A stretch of 64,000 bases of DNA from Ga0077527 sp964433345 (GCA_964433345.1 CAYSQJ010000005.1:296771-360770), one strand, 5' to 3'; shown: positions 8,834-19,645, counted from the stretch's first letter. Translations and numbers: made by a program. The notes: generated by a model not told the origin, from the letters alone.

Positions 8834-8865
8834 GGGCACGCCGGGAGAATCCGGGTGCCCTTTTT
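8834..8865 (+). terminator. rho-independent terminator after the rpoE operon
   Basis: Stem GGGCAC-G-CCGG (8834-8844) pairs with CCGG-GTGCCC (8851-8860) across a six-base loop, with one bulged G, followed by TTTTTGTTGTTTT. It separates the stress operon from lepA. Confidence 0.8.
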
Positions 8866-8891
8866 GTTGTTTTGCCCGGCAGCCGGAACAG

Positions 8892-10682
<1,791 letters not shown>

Positions 10683-10694
10683 CACGGCTCCGTC

Positions 10695-11498
10695 ATGAAT
10701 TTCGCGCTGATCATGCTGATCCTGCTGCTGCTTACCGGCGCCGTCTGGCTTGCAGAGGCCCTCTATTTCCGCAAGCGCCGCGCAGCGGGCGCGGCCCAGC
10801 CCTGGTGGATCGAATATCCGGCGAGCTTTTTCCCGGTAATACTGGTGGTTTTCGTGCTGCGCTCCTTCCTGGTGGAGCCGTTCAAGATTCCTTCCGGTTC
10901 GATGCTGCCGACCCTGCTCGTCGGTGATTTCATCCTTGTCAACAAGTTCACTTACGGCATACGCCTGCCGGTGCTGAATACGCGGCTGATCGAGGTCAAC
11001 GAGCCGCAGCGCGGCGAGGTCATGGTGTTCCGCTACCCGGAGAATCCGGCGCTCGACTACATCAAGCGCGTGGTCGCGGTACCCGGGGATGAAATCGCCT
11101 ACTCGGACAAGCGCCTGATCATAAACGGCAGGCAGATACCGCTGAAGCCCGATGGTGACTACAGCTACGTCGAGGGCGGCCTCAACTTTGTTTCGGCAAA
11201 GCGCTTCGAAGAGCAGCTTGGCGAGCATGCGCATGCCGTGCTGCTGCAGCAGGACATACCGCCGGTGCATCTGGGCGGTGTGCAGCGCTTTCCCTACCGC
11301 GACAATTGTGCGTACAATGAGTCGGGTTTCAGCTGCAAGGTTCCGGAAGGGCATTATTTCCTGATGGGGGACAACCGGGACAGCAGCAGCGACAGCCGTT
11401 ACTGGGGGTTTGTGCCGGAGCGCAACATTGTCGGCAAGGCTTTTCTGATCTGGTGGAATTTCGATAATTTCAAACGCATCGGGCAGTCGATCAATTGA
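10695..11498 (+). CDS. lepB: signal peptidase I (LepB)
   Basis: 267 residues with two N-terminal membrane segments (ALIMLILLLLTGAVWLAEAL and SFFPVILVVFVLRSFL). The catalytic serine S69 is in SGSMLPTL, and the general-base lysine K124 is in YIKRVVAVPGDEI. The GDNRDSSSDSRYWG box near the C-terminus is the standard family signature. It cleaves signal peptides of exported proteins at the outer face of the inner membrane. It lies between lepA and a DUF4845 gene, and the downstream gene starts 18 bases after it. Confidence 0.97.
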   Translation: MNFALIMLILLLLTGAVWLAEALYFRKRRAAGAAQPWWIEYPASFFPVILVVFVLRSFLVEPFKIPSGSMLPTLLVGDFILVNKFTYGIRLPVLNTRLIEVNEPQRGEVMVFRYPENPALDYIKRVVAVPGDEIAYSDKRLIINGRQIPLKPDGDYSYVEGGLNFVSAKRFEEQLGEHAHAVLLQQDIPPVHLGGVQRFPYRDNCAYNESGFSCKVPEGHYFLMGDNRDSSSDSRYWGFVPERNIVGKAFLIWWNFDNFKRIGQSIN

Positions 11499-11515
11499 CT
11501 ACTTGGGAGGCATCA

Positions 11516-11872
11516 ATGAATTCACAGCGTGGCGTAACGATCACCGGTTTTCTTGTTTTCGCGGCCCTGCTGATCTCGGCGCTGCTGCTGGGCTTCAAGA
11601 TCGGCCCTGCCTACATGGAGTACCACACGATACAAAAGGTGTTTCGCGCGATGGCCAGCGAGCCTTCGCTGAAGAATGCCACGCGCGGTGAATTCAACAG
11701 CGCGTTCTCGGCCCGTGCAGGTGTGGACAACATCAAGGCCATTTCGTATGACGACGTGCAGATCGAGAAGGACGGCGACGGCATCACGCTCAGCGCCGAG
11801 TACTCCGTGCGCGTGCCCCTGTTCGGCAATCTCAGTGCGCTGATGGAGTTCCGGCCGACGTCTAGGCCTTAG
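11516..11872 (+). CDS. DUF4845 family protein, pilin-like N-terminus
   Basis: 118 residues from the ATG at 11516, which has GGGAGG (11506-11511) just ahead; the longer frame from 11495 overlaps lepB and is not used. The start MNSQRGVTITGFLVFAALL looks like a short type IV pilin-type or membrane-anchored leader, followed by a small soluble domain (IKAISYDDVQIEKDG). The family is known by its fixed place between lepB and rnc in beta- and gammaproteobacteria. Its function is unknown to me. Confidence 0.8.
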   Translation: MNSQRGVTITGFLVFAALLISALLLGFKIGPAYMEYHTIQKVFRAMASEPSLKNATRGEFNSAFSARAGVDNIKAISYDDVQIEKDGDGITLSAEYSVRVPLFGNLSALMEFRPTSRP

Positions 11873-11879
11873 CGATGTT

Positions 11880-12569
11880 TTGGCTTCTTCGCCCGTCGTG
11901 GATCCCGCTCTGATCGGCGACAGGGTAGGCTACGCCTTCCGTGATTCCTCGGTGCTGCGGCGGGCGCTGACCCACCGCTCATTCGGCGCCGATCACAACG
12001 AGCGCCTTGAATTCCTGGGTGACAGCGTTCTCAATTGCCTTGTTGCGCTGGAACTCTATGAACGGTTTCCCCAGCTGACAGAGGGCGAGCTTTCCCGCAT
12101 CCGCGCCAACCTTGTCAACCAGCAGTCCCTGCAGGGCATCGCAAGCAGCATCGGGCTGGGCGGACAGTTGCTGCTCGGTGAAGGCGAGCTCAAGAGCGGA
12201 GGTGCATCGCGTCCGTCCATACTCGCGGATGCGGTGGAGGCCGTCATCGGGGCTGCTGTCGTCGATGGGGGATTTCCGGCGGCGCGCCAGGTCGTGCGCA
12301 GGCTGTTCGAGCCAAGCCTTGCCGCGGTCAATCCGCAGGCAAGCGGCAAGGATGCAAAGACGCGGCTGCAGGAGTTTGCCCAGGGCAGGGGACTGCCGCT
12401 GCCGGTATATACGCTGCTAGGCACCCGCGGGCAGGCGCACGCGCAGTCTTTTGAAGTGCAATGCGCAATCGAAGAACTGGGCATTCGCACCGAAGGCCGC
12501 GGCGGCAGCCGCCGGGCCGCCGAACAGGACGCAGCCGGCAAGGCGATGGCGCGGGTGGAGGCGCTGTGA
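11880..12569 (+). CDS. rnc: ribonuclease III
   Basis: 229 residues. The RNase III signature is clear (RRALTHRSFGADHNERLEFLGDSVLN), with a second acidic cluster in ADAVEAVIGAAVVDGG, then a C-terminal double-stranded RNA-binding domain (DAKTRLQEFAQGRGLPLP to GGSRRAAEQDAAGKAM). It cuts double-stranded RNA in rRNA precursors and regulatory duplexes. The start appears to be TTG at 11880, with a GTG at 11898 as the alternative. No good ribosome-binding site precedes either, so translation may be coupled to the DUF4845 gene ending seven bases earlier. Confidence 0.95.
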   Translation: MASSPVVDPALIGDRVGYAFRDSSVLRRALTHRSFGADHNERLEFLGDSVLNCLVALELYERFPQLTEGELSRIRANLVNQQSLQGIASSIGLGGQLLLGEGELKSGGASRPSILADAVEAVIGAAVVDGGFPAARQVVRRLFEPSLAAVNPQASGKDAKTRLQEFAQGRGLPLPVYTLLGTRGQAHAQSFEVQCAIEELGIRTEGRGGSRRAAEQDAAGKAMARVEAL

Positions 12570-13456
12570 GCGGAAGTCCGCACCGCGCCGGGCACCTGGC
12601 CATCATCGGCCGGCCGAACGTCGGCAAATCCACGCTGCTCAACCGCATGGTCGGGCAGAAAATCAGCATCACCTCGAGGCGCCCGCAGACGACCAGGCAG
12701 CGGATCATCGGGATCGTCACCCGGCCCGATGCGCAGTATGTCTTTGTCGACACCCCGGGCTTCCAGACCCGTCACGGCAGCGCGATGAACCGGATGATGA
12801 ACCGCAGCGTGACGAGGAGTGTCTCGGACGTCGATGCCGTGGTCTGGGTTGTCGAGGCGCCGCGCCTGACAGCCGAGGACAGGGCGGTATTCGGACTGCT
12901 GCAGCCGGGCACGCCCTTCGTGGTTGCGCTGAACAAGATCGACAGCGTCGGCAACAAGAACGAGCTGCTGCCGTTGATGCAGGACATACAGGCGCTGGCA
13001 CAGCCGGCGGCAATCGTTCCGGTGTCGGCAAAAACCGGCCTCGGTACCGAGGATCTGCTGGCAGCGTTGCAAACCCTGCTGCCCGAGCAGGAGGCAATGT
13101 ACGGCGAGGACGAGATCACCACGGCCAGCGAACGCACCCTGGCCGCCGAACTGCTGAGGGAGAAACTGTTCAGGCTGCTTGGCGAGGAACTGCCGTATTC
13201 AGCGCTGGTCGAGATCGAGAAATTCGAGACGGTGGACGGCTTGCGCAGAATTCATGCCGGGATCATTGTCGACAAACCCGGGCACAAGGGCATAGTCATC
13301 GGCAAGGGTGGTGCCAAGCTGAAGGAGATTGCGAGCCAGGCGCGGACGGACATGGAGCGCCTGTTCGGCGGCAAGGTCTTTCTCGAGGTCTGGGTCAAGG
13401 TCAAGTCAGGCTGGGCTGACGATCCAGGGGTATTGCGGCGCTCGGGAATAGAATAA
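12566..13456 (+). CDS. era: GTPase Era
   Basis: 296 residues from the GTG at 12566, which overlaps the rnc stop (GTGA). The GTPase motifs GRPNVGKSTLL (residues 15-25), DTPGF and NKID are present, followed by a C-terminal KH domain (HAGIIVDKPGHKGIVIGKGG). Era binds the 3' end of 16S rRNA and helps assemble the 30S subunit. The rnc-era coupling is standard, and recO follows. The stop codon TAA is the first base triplet of AT-rich element R2. Confidence 0.97.
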   Translation: MSGSPHRAGHLAIIGRPNVGKSTLLNRMVGQKISITSRRPQTTRQRIIGIVTRPDAQYVFVDTPGFQTRHGSAMNRMMNRSVTRSVSDVDAVVWVVEAPRLTAEDRAVFGLLQPGTPFVVALNKIDSVGNKNELLPLMQDIQALAQPAAIVPVSAKTGLGTEDLLAALQTLLPEQEAMYGEDEITTASERTLAAELLREKLFRLLGEELPYSALVEIEKFETVDGLRRIHAGIIVDKPGHKGIVIGKGGAKLKEIASQARTDMERLFGGKVFLEVWVKVKSGWADDPGVLRRSGIE

Positions 13457-13490
13457 AATATTCAATAAAAACAATATGTTACGGTTTTCC
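13454..13490 (+). repeat. AT-rich element R2 with IHF-type core
   Basis: Begins at the era stop codon. AAACAATATGTTA (13469-13481) fits WATCAANNNNTTR with one mismatch (A for T at position 3), behind an A/T tract. It shares the 16 bases AAAATATTCAATAAAA with R3, and the downstream half aligns with R4 (ACAATA-GTTA, then a T-rich tail). It lies between era and recO. Confidence 0.6.
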
Positions 13491-13530
13491 CTGAAATCTG
13501 GCGCCGGCTCCAGACAGGAATTGTTGCGGC

Positions 13531-14256
13531 ATGGCTGAAAGGGCACGGCGGGATGGCCAGCCAGCCTACCTCCTGCACACTTATTCCTATCGCGAGACCA
13601 GCCTGATCGCGGAACTGTATACGCGGGACTCGGGAAGGGTGGCGGTCATCGCGAGGGGCGCGCGGCGGCCGCGCTCGGCTTTGCGCGGTGTGCTGATGGC
13701 ATTCCAGCCCTTGCTGATCGGCTGGTCAGGCAAATCAGAACTGAAAACGCTGCACAAGGCCGAATGGAACGGCGGTTATGCGCCATTGCGCGGGCTCGGC
13801 CTGATCTGCGGATTCTATCTGAATGAACTTCTGCTCAAGCTGTTGCCGCGCGAGGATGCCCACGAGCAGCTGTTTGAAGCCTATGCCGCGGCATTGGCAC
13901 AACTGCCGGGCGCCGTGGACCATGCCGCCGTGCTGCGACGCTTCGAGCGCGTGCTGCTGCGCGAACTGGGCTATGGCCTGGTGCTGGAGCGGGAAGCCGG
14001 TGCCGGCGCGCCGATCCGTGCCGACAGCATCTACCGTTATCTTCCCGAGCGCGGACCGGTTCCTGCCGCCGAGTGCGAAGGACAAAGCGGCGTAGAATTG
14101 GCGGGGCAGACGCTGATCGACATGTCGGAAGACCGCTACACCGACGCGCGGACGCTGCAGCAGAGCAAGGCCCTCATGCGCGCGCTGATCAACCACTGCC
14201 TGGGCGCGCAGACGCTGCACACGCGGCAGTTGCTGCGCGACCTGCAGCAGATGTAG
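13531..14256 (+). CDS. recO: DNA repair protein RecO
   Basis: 241 residues. The N-terminal OB-fold (PAYLLHTYSYRETSLIAELYTRDSGRVAVIARGARRPRSAL) is typical of RecO, and the C-terminal part is helical (FERVLLRELGYGLVLE). It loads RecA onto single-stranded DNA coated with SSB in the RecFOR pathway. CAGGAA sits ahead of the ATG. It follows era as in many proteobacteria and is separated from it by element R2. The cysteine zinc cluster of some RecO proteins is not evident here. Confidence 0.93.
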   Translation: MAERARRDGQPAYLLHTYSYRETSLIAELYTRDSGRVAVIARGARRPRSALRGVLMAFQPLLIGWSGKSELKTLHKAEWNGGYAPLRGLGLICGFYLNELLLKLLPREDAHEQLFEAYAAALAQLPGAVDHAAVLRRFERVLLRELGYGLVLEREAGAGAPIRADSIYRYLPERGPVPAAECEGQSGVELAGQTLIDMSEDRYTDARTLQQSKALMRALINHCLGAQTLHTRQLLRDLQQM

Positions 14257-14313
14257 GGCGAGGGCGGGACCGCAGTTCGAACAAACTTACGAAGCAGATT
14301 GTGTACGGATGTC

Positions 14314-15054
14314 ATGACCCGGCTCAGCGTCAACGTCAACAAGATCGCGCTGTTGCGCAACTCGCGCAACCTCGGAATTCCCAGTGTGCTGCGGGCGTCA
14401 ACGATTGCGCTCGATGCCGGCGCCCACGGCATCACCGTGCATCCGCGCCCCGACGCGCGTCACATCCGTGCCGGCGACGTGCACGAACTCGCGGAACTTC
14501 TGCGGGCCAGGGCGGGCGCCGAATTCAACATCGAGGGCAATCCTTTCGAACCGCCGCTGCTTGAACTGGTGCGTGCGGTAAAGCCGCAGCAGTGCACGCT
14601 GGTTCCGGATGATCCGGGTGCATTCACCTCCGATCATGGCTGGGACCTGTCCCGGGACGGCGCACGCTTGCAACCGGTGGTGGCCGGGTTGAAGGCGGCC
14701 GGCATCCGGGTCAGCCTGTTCATGGACCCCGAACCGGCGGCAATGGCAGCGGCTGCGGCGACCGGTGCGGATCGGGTGGAACTGTACACGGAGCCCTACG
14801 CCGCGGCTTTCGGCACACCGGCGGGGCCGGACATGGTGGCACGCTATGCGGCGGCGGCCCGCAGCGCGCAGTCGGCGGGATTGGCAGTCAACGCCGGTCA
14901 CGATCTGAATCTCCATAACCTGGGGCCTTTTCTCCGTGCAGTGTCCGGCGTGGCCGAGGTGTCGATCGGGCATGCACTGGTCGCCGATGCGCTTGAAACG
15001 GGACTTGCAGCTGCGGTGCGGGAATATCTGCGTGAGATGGGAGGGCGGGCTTGA
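14314..15054 (+). CDS. pdxJ: pyridoxine 5'-phosphate synthase
   Basis: 246 residues from the ATG at 14314 (MTRLSVNVNKIALLRNSR), close to the family length; a TTG at 14299 would add only five residues. TIM-barrel landmarks are present: DAGAHGITVHPRPDARHI, FNIEGNPF, CTLVPDD and AGHDLNLHNL. It condenses 1-deoxyxylulose 5-phosphate with 3-amino-2-oxopropyl phosphate to make pyridoxine phosphate in the cytoplasm. It follows recO and is coupled to acpS through a TTGA overlap, the usual recO-pdxJ-acpS order. Confidence 0.96.
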   Translation: MTRLSVNVNKIALLRNSRNLGIPSVLRASTIALDAGAHGITVHPRPDARHIRAGDVHELAELLRARAGAEFNIEGNPFEPPLLELVRAVKPQQCTLVPDDPGAFTSDHGWDLSRDGARLQPVVAGLKAAGIRVSLFMDPEPAAMAAAAATGADRVELYTEPYAAAFGTPAGPDMVARYAAAARSAQSAGLAVNAGHDLNLHNLGPFLRAVSGVAEVSIGHALVADALETGLAAAVREYLREMGGRA

Positions 15055-15428
15055 TCTACGGTATCGGCATAGACGTCATCCAGCCGCATCGCGTCGCGCG
15101 GCTGCTGGAAAAGTACGGTGCACGTTTTGTCGGCCGCGTGCTGACCCCGGCGGAACAGGCACGCTACACGGCGACCAAGCAGCAGGTGCTGTTCCTGGCC
15201 AACCGCTTTGCCGCGAAGGAGGCCTTTTCGAAGGCGATGGGCACCGGGTTCCGTTATCCCGTGACCCTGCAATGCATCAGCGTGATCCAGAACAGCGCCG
15301 GCAAACCGGGATTTTCATTCAACGAGCCGCTCGCGGCACTGCTGCGGCAGCGCGGCATCGCCGGACACCACCTGACCATCAGCGATGAATCGAACCTGGC
15401 CTGTGCCTGCGTCGTGCTTGAAACCTGA
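15051..15428 (+). CDS. acpS: holo-[acyl-carrier-protein] synthase
   Basis: 125 residues with the AcpS signatures MIYGIGIDVIQPHRV and FLANRFAAKEAFSKAMGTGF, carrying the metal-binding Asp and Glu. It transfers the 4'-phosphopantetheine arm of CoA to apo-acyl carrier protein. The start is TTG, overlapping the pdxJ stop by four bases, so low or coupled initiation is expected. No other start fits the conserved N-terminus. Confidence 0.95.
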   Translation: MIYGIGIDVIQPHRVARLLEKYGARFVGRVLTPAEQARYTATKQQVLFLANRFAAKEAFSKAMGTGFRYPVTLQCISVIQNSAGKPGFSFNEPLAALLRQRGIAGHHLTISDESNLACACVVLET

Positions 15429-15438
15429 ACGGACTGCC

Positions 15439-16485
15439 ATGAACAAAGCCCTGCCACTCGGGCCGGTAATGCTGGATGTAGCCGGTACCGTGCTTGCCGA
15501 AGACGACCGGAGGCGCCTGCTGCATCCGCTGACCGGAGGCGTCATCCTGTTTGCCCGCAACTTCGAGTCCTGCGCACAGCTCGCCGCGCTGACCGCGGAG
15601 ATTCACGGCCTGCGTGACGAGCCCCTGATCATTGCCGTTGACCATGAGGGCGGCAGGGTGCAGCGTTTTCGCGAGGGCTTTACGCGGATTCCGCCGATGC
15701 GCAGACTGGGCGAAATCTGGGACCGCGATCGTGATGCGGCGATGTCACTGGCACGTTCGGCCGGCTTCGTTCTCGCTGCGGAGCTGGTGGTGCAGGGCGT
15801 GGACCTTTCGTTCACGCCGGTGCTCGATGTCGACTACGGCAACAGCGGCGTGATCGGCGACCGTGCGTTTCATTCGGACCCGGAAGCCATCGCCGACCTC
15901 GCAACAGGCCTGATGCAAGGGCTCAATGCGGGCGGCATGACTGCGGTGGGCAAGCACTTTCCCGGACATGGCCATGTCCGGGCCGATTCGCATCACGAAA
16001 TTCCGGTCGACAGCCGCGGGCTCGAGGAAATCCGTGCGGAAGACCTGCGACCTTTTGCGCGTCTTGCTGCCGCAGGGATGGGTGGGGTCATGCCCGCGCA
16101 CGTGATTTATCCAGCGGTCGATGCGGCTCCTGCCGGATTTTCGAGCATCTGGCTGCAGCAGATCCTGCGTGGTGAGCTTGGATTCGACGGGGTGATTTTC
16201 AGCGATGACCTCAGCATGGAGGGCGCGAGTGTCGCCGGTGGCGTGGTGGAACGTGCGCAGGCCGCGCTGGGCGCAGGCTGCGACATGGTGCTGGTTTGCA
16301 ATGCTCCTGAGTCGGCCGACCGGTTGCTCGACGGATTGCGGCACGATATGTGCCCGGCTGCGATGGGTCGGCTGGCCCGCATTCGTGCACACGCCCGCGT
16401 AATGGATGCGGGACGCCTGCTTGACGATGGCCGCTACACCGAGGCCTGTACGGCCGTCGCCCGGATCGACGAGATGAGCGCATGA
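15439..16485 (+). CDS. nagZ: beta-N-acetylhexosaminidase NagZ
   Basis: 348 residues from the ATG at 15439. The glycoside hydrolase family 3 motifs are in place: IIAVDHEGGRVQRFREGF, KHFPGHGHVRADSHHEIP (catalytic His 173) and the nucleophile region IFSDDLSMEGA. It removes N-acetylglucosamine from anhydromuropeptides during cytoplasmic recycling of cell-wall fragments. It lies ten bases after acpS, as in related genomes. Confidence 0.95.
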   Translation: MNKALPLGPVMLDVAGTVLAEDDRRRLLHPLTGGVILFARNFESCAQLAALTAEIHGLRDEPLIIAVDHEGGRVQRFREGFTRIPPMRRLGEIWDRDRDAAMSLARSAGFVLAAELVVQGVDLSFTPVLDVDYGNSGVIGDRAFHSDPEAIADLATGLMQGLNAGGMTAVGKHFPGHGHVRADSHHEIPVDSRGLEEIRAEDLRPFARLAAAGMGGVMPAHVIYPAVDAAPAGFSSIWLQQILRGELGFDGVIFSDDLSMEGASVAGGVVERAQAALGAGCDMVLVCNAPESADRLLDGLRHDMCPAAMGRLARIRAHARVMDAGRLLDDGRYTEACTAVARIDEMSA

Positions 16486-16532
16486 CCTTTGAACGTGGTT
16501 TTTCTTCGTGCTTTTTTTCGTGGTGATGAATC

Positions 16533-17204
16533 ATGGGAATCGCGGTCGCGCGGCGGAGTGAACCGGGCACGGTGTTTTCGGCGGATTGCCGGCTTTGCCC
16601 CAGGCTGTCTGCGCATCTGACCGACGTGCGGAAATCCCACCCGCACTATCATGCCCGTCCGGTGCCGCCTTTCGGCGATCCGCATCCCGGCCTGCTGATT
16701 GTCGGGCTGGCGCCCGGCATGCACGGCGCCAATCGCACGGGCCGGCCTTTTACCGGTGACCATGCGGGCATCCTGCTCTACGAGACTTTGTACCGCTTCG
16801 GTTTCGGCAGCCAGGCCGAGGCGCTGTCGCCGGACGATGGGCTGGTGCTCAAGGCCTGCCGCATCACCAATGCGGTCAAATGCCTGCCGCCTGCCAACAA
16901 GCCGCTGCCCGCCGAAATCAGGACCTGCAACACTTACCTGCGCGCGGAGTTGCGTGATCTGGCTCCTCCGGCGATCCTGGCGCTGGGCACGGTGGCCCAT
17001 CAGGCGGTGCTGCGAGCCCTCGACCGCAAGCTTGCGGCGTTTCCGTTTGCACATGGCGCAATTCACGACGTACGGCCGGGCCTCAGGCTGTTCGACAGCT
17101 ATCACTGCAGCCGTTACAACACCCAGACACGCCGGCTGACCCCTGAAATGTTCCAGGACGTTTTTGCCGGAATACGGCAGTATCTGGACGGACCCGGCAG
17201 ATGA
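16533..17204 (+). CDS. uracil-DNA glycosylase, family 5 (iron-sulfur)
   Basis: 223 residues. Motif 1 (GLAPGMHGANRTGRPFTGD) matches family 5 (UdgB) glycosylases, in which the usual polar catalytic residue of this motif is missing. Cysteines C19 and C22 (CRLC) with later ones in CRITNAVKC and CNTYL fit the [4Fe-4S] cluster of families 4 and 5. A second motif, SYHCSRYNTQ, follows near the end. It removes uracil, and in known members other damaged bases, from DNA. The ATG overlaps nothing upstream, while its last bases overlap the uvrC start (ATGA), so two repair genes are coupled. Confidence 0.88.
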   Translation: MGIAVARRSEPGTVFSADCRLCPRLSAHLTDVRKSHPHYHARPVPPFGDPHPGLLIVGLAPGMHGANRTGRPFTGDHAGILLYETLYRFGFGSQAEALSPDDGLVLKACRITNAVKCLPPANKPLPAEIRTCNTYLRAELRDLAPPAILALGTVAHQAVLRALDRKLAAFPFAHGAIHDVRPGLRLFDSYHCSRYNTQTRRLTPEMFQDVFAGIRQYLDGPGR

Positions 17205-19000
17205 CTCCGCTCGACATCGCGTCGCGGCTGCCGCACCTGCCCGGCGTCTACCGGATGATCGGGCGGAATGGCGAGGTGCTCTATGTCGGCAAGGCAATCG
17301 ACCTGCGCAAGCGGGTAACTTCTTATTTCCAGCGTGCCGAAACGCTGTCGCCGCGCATACGGCTGATGGTGGCCCAGATCTGCGGGATCGAAACCACGGT
17401 CACCCGTTCCGAGTCCGAGGCGCTGCTGCTCGAGAACAACCTGATCAAGTCGCTGTCCCCGCGCTACAACATCCTGTTCCGCGACGACAAGTCCTATCCG
17501 TACCTGATGCTCAGCGGCCACGCTTTTCCGCGTCTCGGTTTTTTTCGCGGTAGCCCCGATCGCCGCAACCGGCATTTCGGGCCCTTCCCGAACGCCGGAG
17601 CCGTGCGCGAGAGCATGCAGCTGCTGCAGAAGGTGTTTCGCCTGCGCACCTGCGAGGACAGCGTGTTCGCACACCGCTCGCGGCCCTGCCTGCTGCACCA
17701 GATCCACCGCTGCACTGCACCCTGCGTGGGGCTGATCAGCGCGGAAGCCTATGCGGAGGATGTACGCAGCGCGGAACTGTTTCTTGCCGGCGAAGAGGAT
17801 GCGGTGTTCGAACGGCTCGATGGGCGAATGGCAGAGGCCGCTGCCGCGCAGCGTTACGAGGAGGCTGCGGTCCACCGCGACCAGATCAGTGCGCTGCGCA
17901 AGGTGCGCGAGCGGCAATATGTCAGCGACGGTTCCGGGCGTGACGTTGATATTGTCGCTTTCGGCACGGCGGGCACGGGCTGCTGCGTGAACCTGGCAAT
18001 GATTCGTGGCGGGCACCATCTTGGCGACAAGAATTTCTTTCCACAGAACGCCGATGGCGCCGAGCCGCAGCAGGTGCTGGAGGCCTTCCTTGCCCAGCAC
18101 TACCTGATGCACCCGGTGCCGCCGCAGGTCATTGTCGGCGAAGCGGTGGCGGTGGAGGGACTGCAGGAGATGCTGTCGGTGCAGGCGGGGCGGCGTGTGC
18201 AGATCAGCACCAGGCCGATCGGCGACCGCCGGGTGTGGCTGCAAATGGCGCAAAAGAACGCCGAGCTTGCCGCAGCGGAGCGCCACGCCCGGCAGCTGGG
18301 CGATGCAGGCAGGTTGCAGGCATTGCAGCAGGCGCTTGGCTTGCCGGAGTCGTTGACGCGCATCGAATGCTTCGACATCAGCCATACCCAGGGGGAGGCT
18401 GCGGTGGCCTCATGCGTGGTCTATGATCGGGGAGCCATGCAGAACGGGGATTACCGGCGCTTCAACATACGGGAGGCAGGACCGGGTGACGATTACGCCG
18501 CGATGCGCGAAGCCTTGACAAGGCGCTACCGCAGGGTAGCCTCGGGCGAAGGCAAGATGCCGGACCTTGTGATGATCGACGGTGGCGCAGGGCAGCTGGG
18601 CATCGCAGTGGAGGTGCTGGCTGAACTGGGCCTCGGCCAGCTGCCGCTGCTCGGCGTGGCCAAGGGGGTTTCCCGCAAGCCGGGCATGGAGCAATTGCTG
18701 ATGCCGGGCCGCGAGCATCCCTTTCGCCTTGCGGCCGATGATCCTGCGCTGCACCTGATCCAGCAGATCAGGGACGAGGCGCACCGGTTCGCGATCGAAG
18801 GGCATCGCGCCCGCCGCAGCCGTGCCCGCAACAGTTCGCCGCTGGAGGGCATACCCGGCGTTGGCAGCCGGCGAAGGCAGCGCCTGCTGGCCAGGTTTGG
18901 CGGCATGCGCGGGCTGGTCGCGGCCGGTGTCGAGGAACTGGCCGAGGTCGAAGGTATCAGCCGGGCGCTGGCGGAGCGCATATATGCGGAACTGCATTAG
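17201..19000 (+). CDS. uvrC: excinuclease ABC subunit C
   Basis: 599 residues. The GIY-YIG nuclease domain is at the start (LPGVYRMIGRNGEVLYVGKAIDLRKRV), a UvrB-interacting UVR motif sits near residues 205-235 (RMAEAAAAQRYEEAAVHRDQ), and the RNase H-like nuclease domain carries CFDISHTQGE and MIDGGAGQL. A helix-hairpin-helix pair ends the protein (LEGIPGVGSRRRQRLLARF). It makes the dual incisions in nucleotide excision repair. It overlaps the uracil glycosylase gene by four bases and precedes pgsA, a common order. Confidence 0.97.
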   Translation: MTPLDIASRLPHLPGVYRMIGRNGEVLYVGKAIDLRKRVTSYFQRAETLSPRIRLMVAQICGIETTVTRSESEALLLENNLIKSLSPRYNILFRDDKSYPYLMLSGHAFPRLGFFRGSPDRRNRHFGPFPNAGAVRESMQLLQKVFRLRTCEDSVFAHRSRPCLLHQIHRCTAPCVGLISAEAYAEDVRSAELFLAGEEDAVFERLDGRMAEAAAAQRYEEAAVHRDQISALRKVRERQYVSDGSGRDVDIVAFGTAGTGCCVNLAMIRGGHHLGDKNFFPQNADGAEPQQVLEAFLAQHYLMHPVPPQVIVGEAVAVEGLQEMLSVQAGRRVQISTRPIGDRRVWLQMAQKNAELAAAERHARQLGDAGRLQALQQALGLPESLTRIECFDISHTQGEAAVASCVVYDRGAMQNGDYRRFNIREAGPGDDYAAMREALTRRYRRVASGEGKMPDLVMIDGGAGQLGIAVEVLAELGLGQLPLLGVAKGVSRKPGMEQLLMPGREHPFRLAADDPALHLIQQIRDEAHRFAIEGHRARRSRARNSSPLEGIPGVGSRRRQRLLARFGGMRGLVAAGVEELAEVEGISRALAERIYAELH

Positions 19001-19021
19001 CAGGCAAATGACTGGACTGAC

Positions 19022-19591
19022 ATGCAACTGAACTGGCCCAACCTGCTGACATGGCTGCGGATCCTGATGATTCCGCTGTTTGTCGGTGTTTTTTATTTCG
19101 AGAAGGGCTGGATGTCCCATGCCACCCAGAATCTTGTCGCAACAATCATCTTCACCGCTGCCGCCATAACCGACTGGCTGGACGGCTGGCTGGCGCGAAG
19201 GCTCAACCAGACCTCTGCTTTCGGCGCGTTTCTTGATCCCGTGGCTGACAAGCTGATGGTCGCTGCCGCGCTGATCATCCTGGTGCAGCTGGGGCGCATC
19301 GACGCCGTGATTGCGCTGGTCATTATCGGCCGTGAAATTGCAATATCGGCGCTGCGGGAATGGATGGCCTCAATCGGGCAGGGCAGGAGCGTGGCGGTGT
19401 CGATGGTCGGCAAGATCAAGACTGCTGCGCAAATGATCGCGATCCCGATGCTGCTCTACCATGACCGGGTCGGGAGTTTCGATCCGGCTTACTGGGGCAC
19501 CTGGCTGATCTGGGTGGCCGCGGTGCTGACGCTCGTTTCCATGGGTTACTACCTCAGGATGGCCTGGCAGGCTGCCCGGGTGCGGGGTTAG
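19022..19591 (+). CDS. pgsA: CDP-diacylglycerol--glycerol-3-phosphate 3-phosphatidyltransferase
   Basis: 189 residues with several membrane helices and the CDP-alcohol phosphatidyltransferase signature (DWLDGWLARRLNQTSAFGAFLDPVADK), with all three expected aspartates plus the final one in the D-G-x2-A-R-x8-G-x3-D-x3-D pattern. It makes phosphatidylglycerol phosphate at the inner membrane. It follows uvrC by 21 bases and is followed by the tRNA cluster. Confidence 0.96.
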   Translation: MQLNWPNLLTWLRILMIPLFVGVFYFEKGWMSHATQNLVATIIFTAAAITDWLDGWLARRLNQTSAFGAFLDPVADKLMVAAALIILVQLGRIDAVIALVIIGREIAISALREWMASIGQGRSVAVSMVGKIKTAAQMIAIPMLLYHDRVGSFDPAYWGTWLIWVAAVLTLVSMGYYLRMAWQAARVRG

Positions 19592-19595
19592 CGGC

Positions 19596-19625
19596 TTGCA
19601 GGTCCGAACCGGCTTGCTCTATAAT
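19596..19625 (+). promoter_or_regulatory. candidate sigma-70 promoter of the tRNA cluster
   Basis: A perfect TATAAT (19620-19625) lies 20 bases ahead of the tRNA-Gly gene. A weak -35 box TTGCAG (19596-19601) sits 18 bases upstream. GC-rich bases follow the -10, as in discriminators of stable RNA promoters. Confidence 0.65.
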
Positions 19626-19645
19626 GCGCGCCTTGAAGCAGCTCC

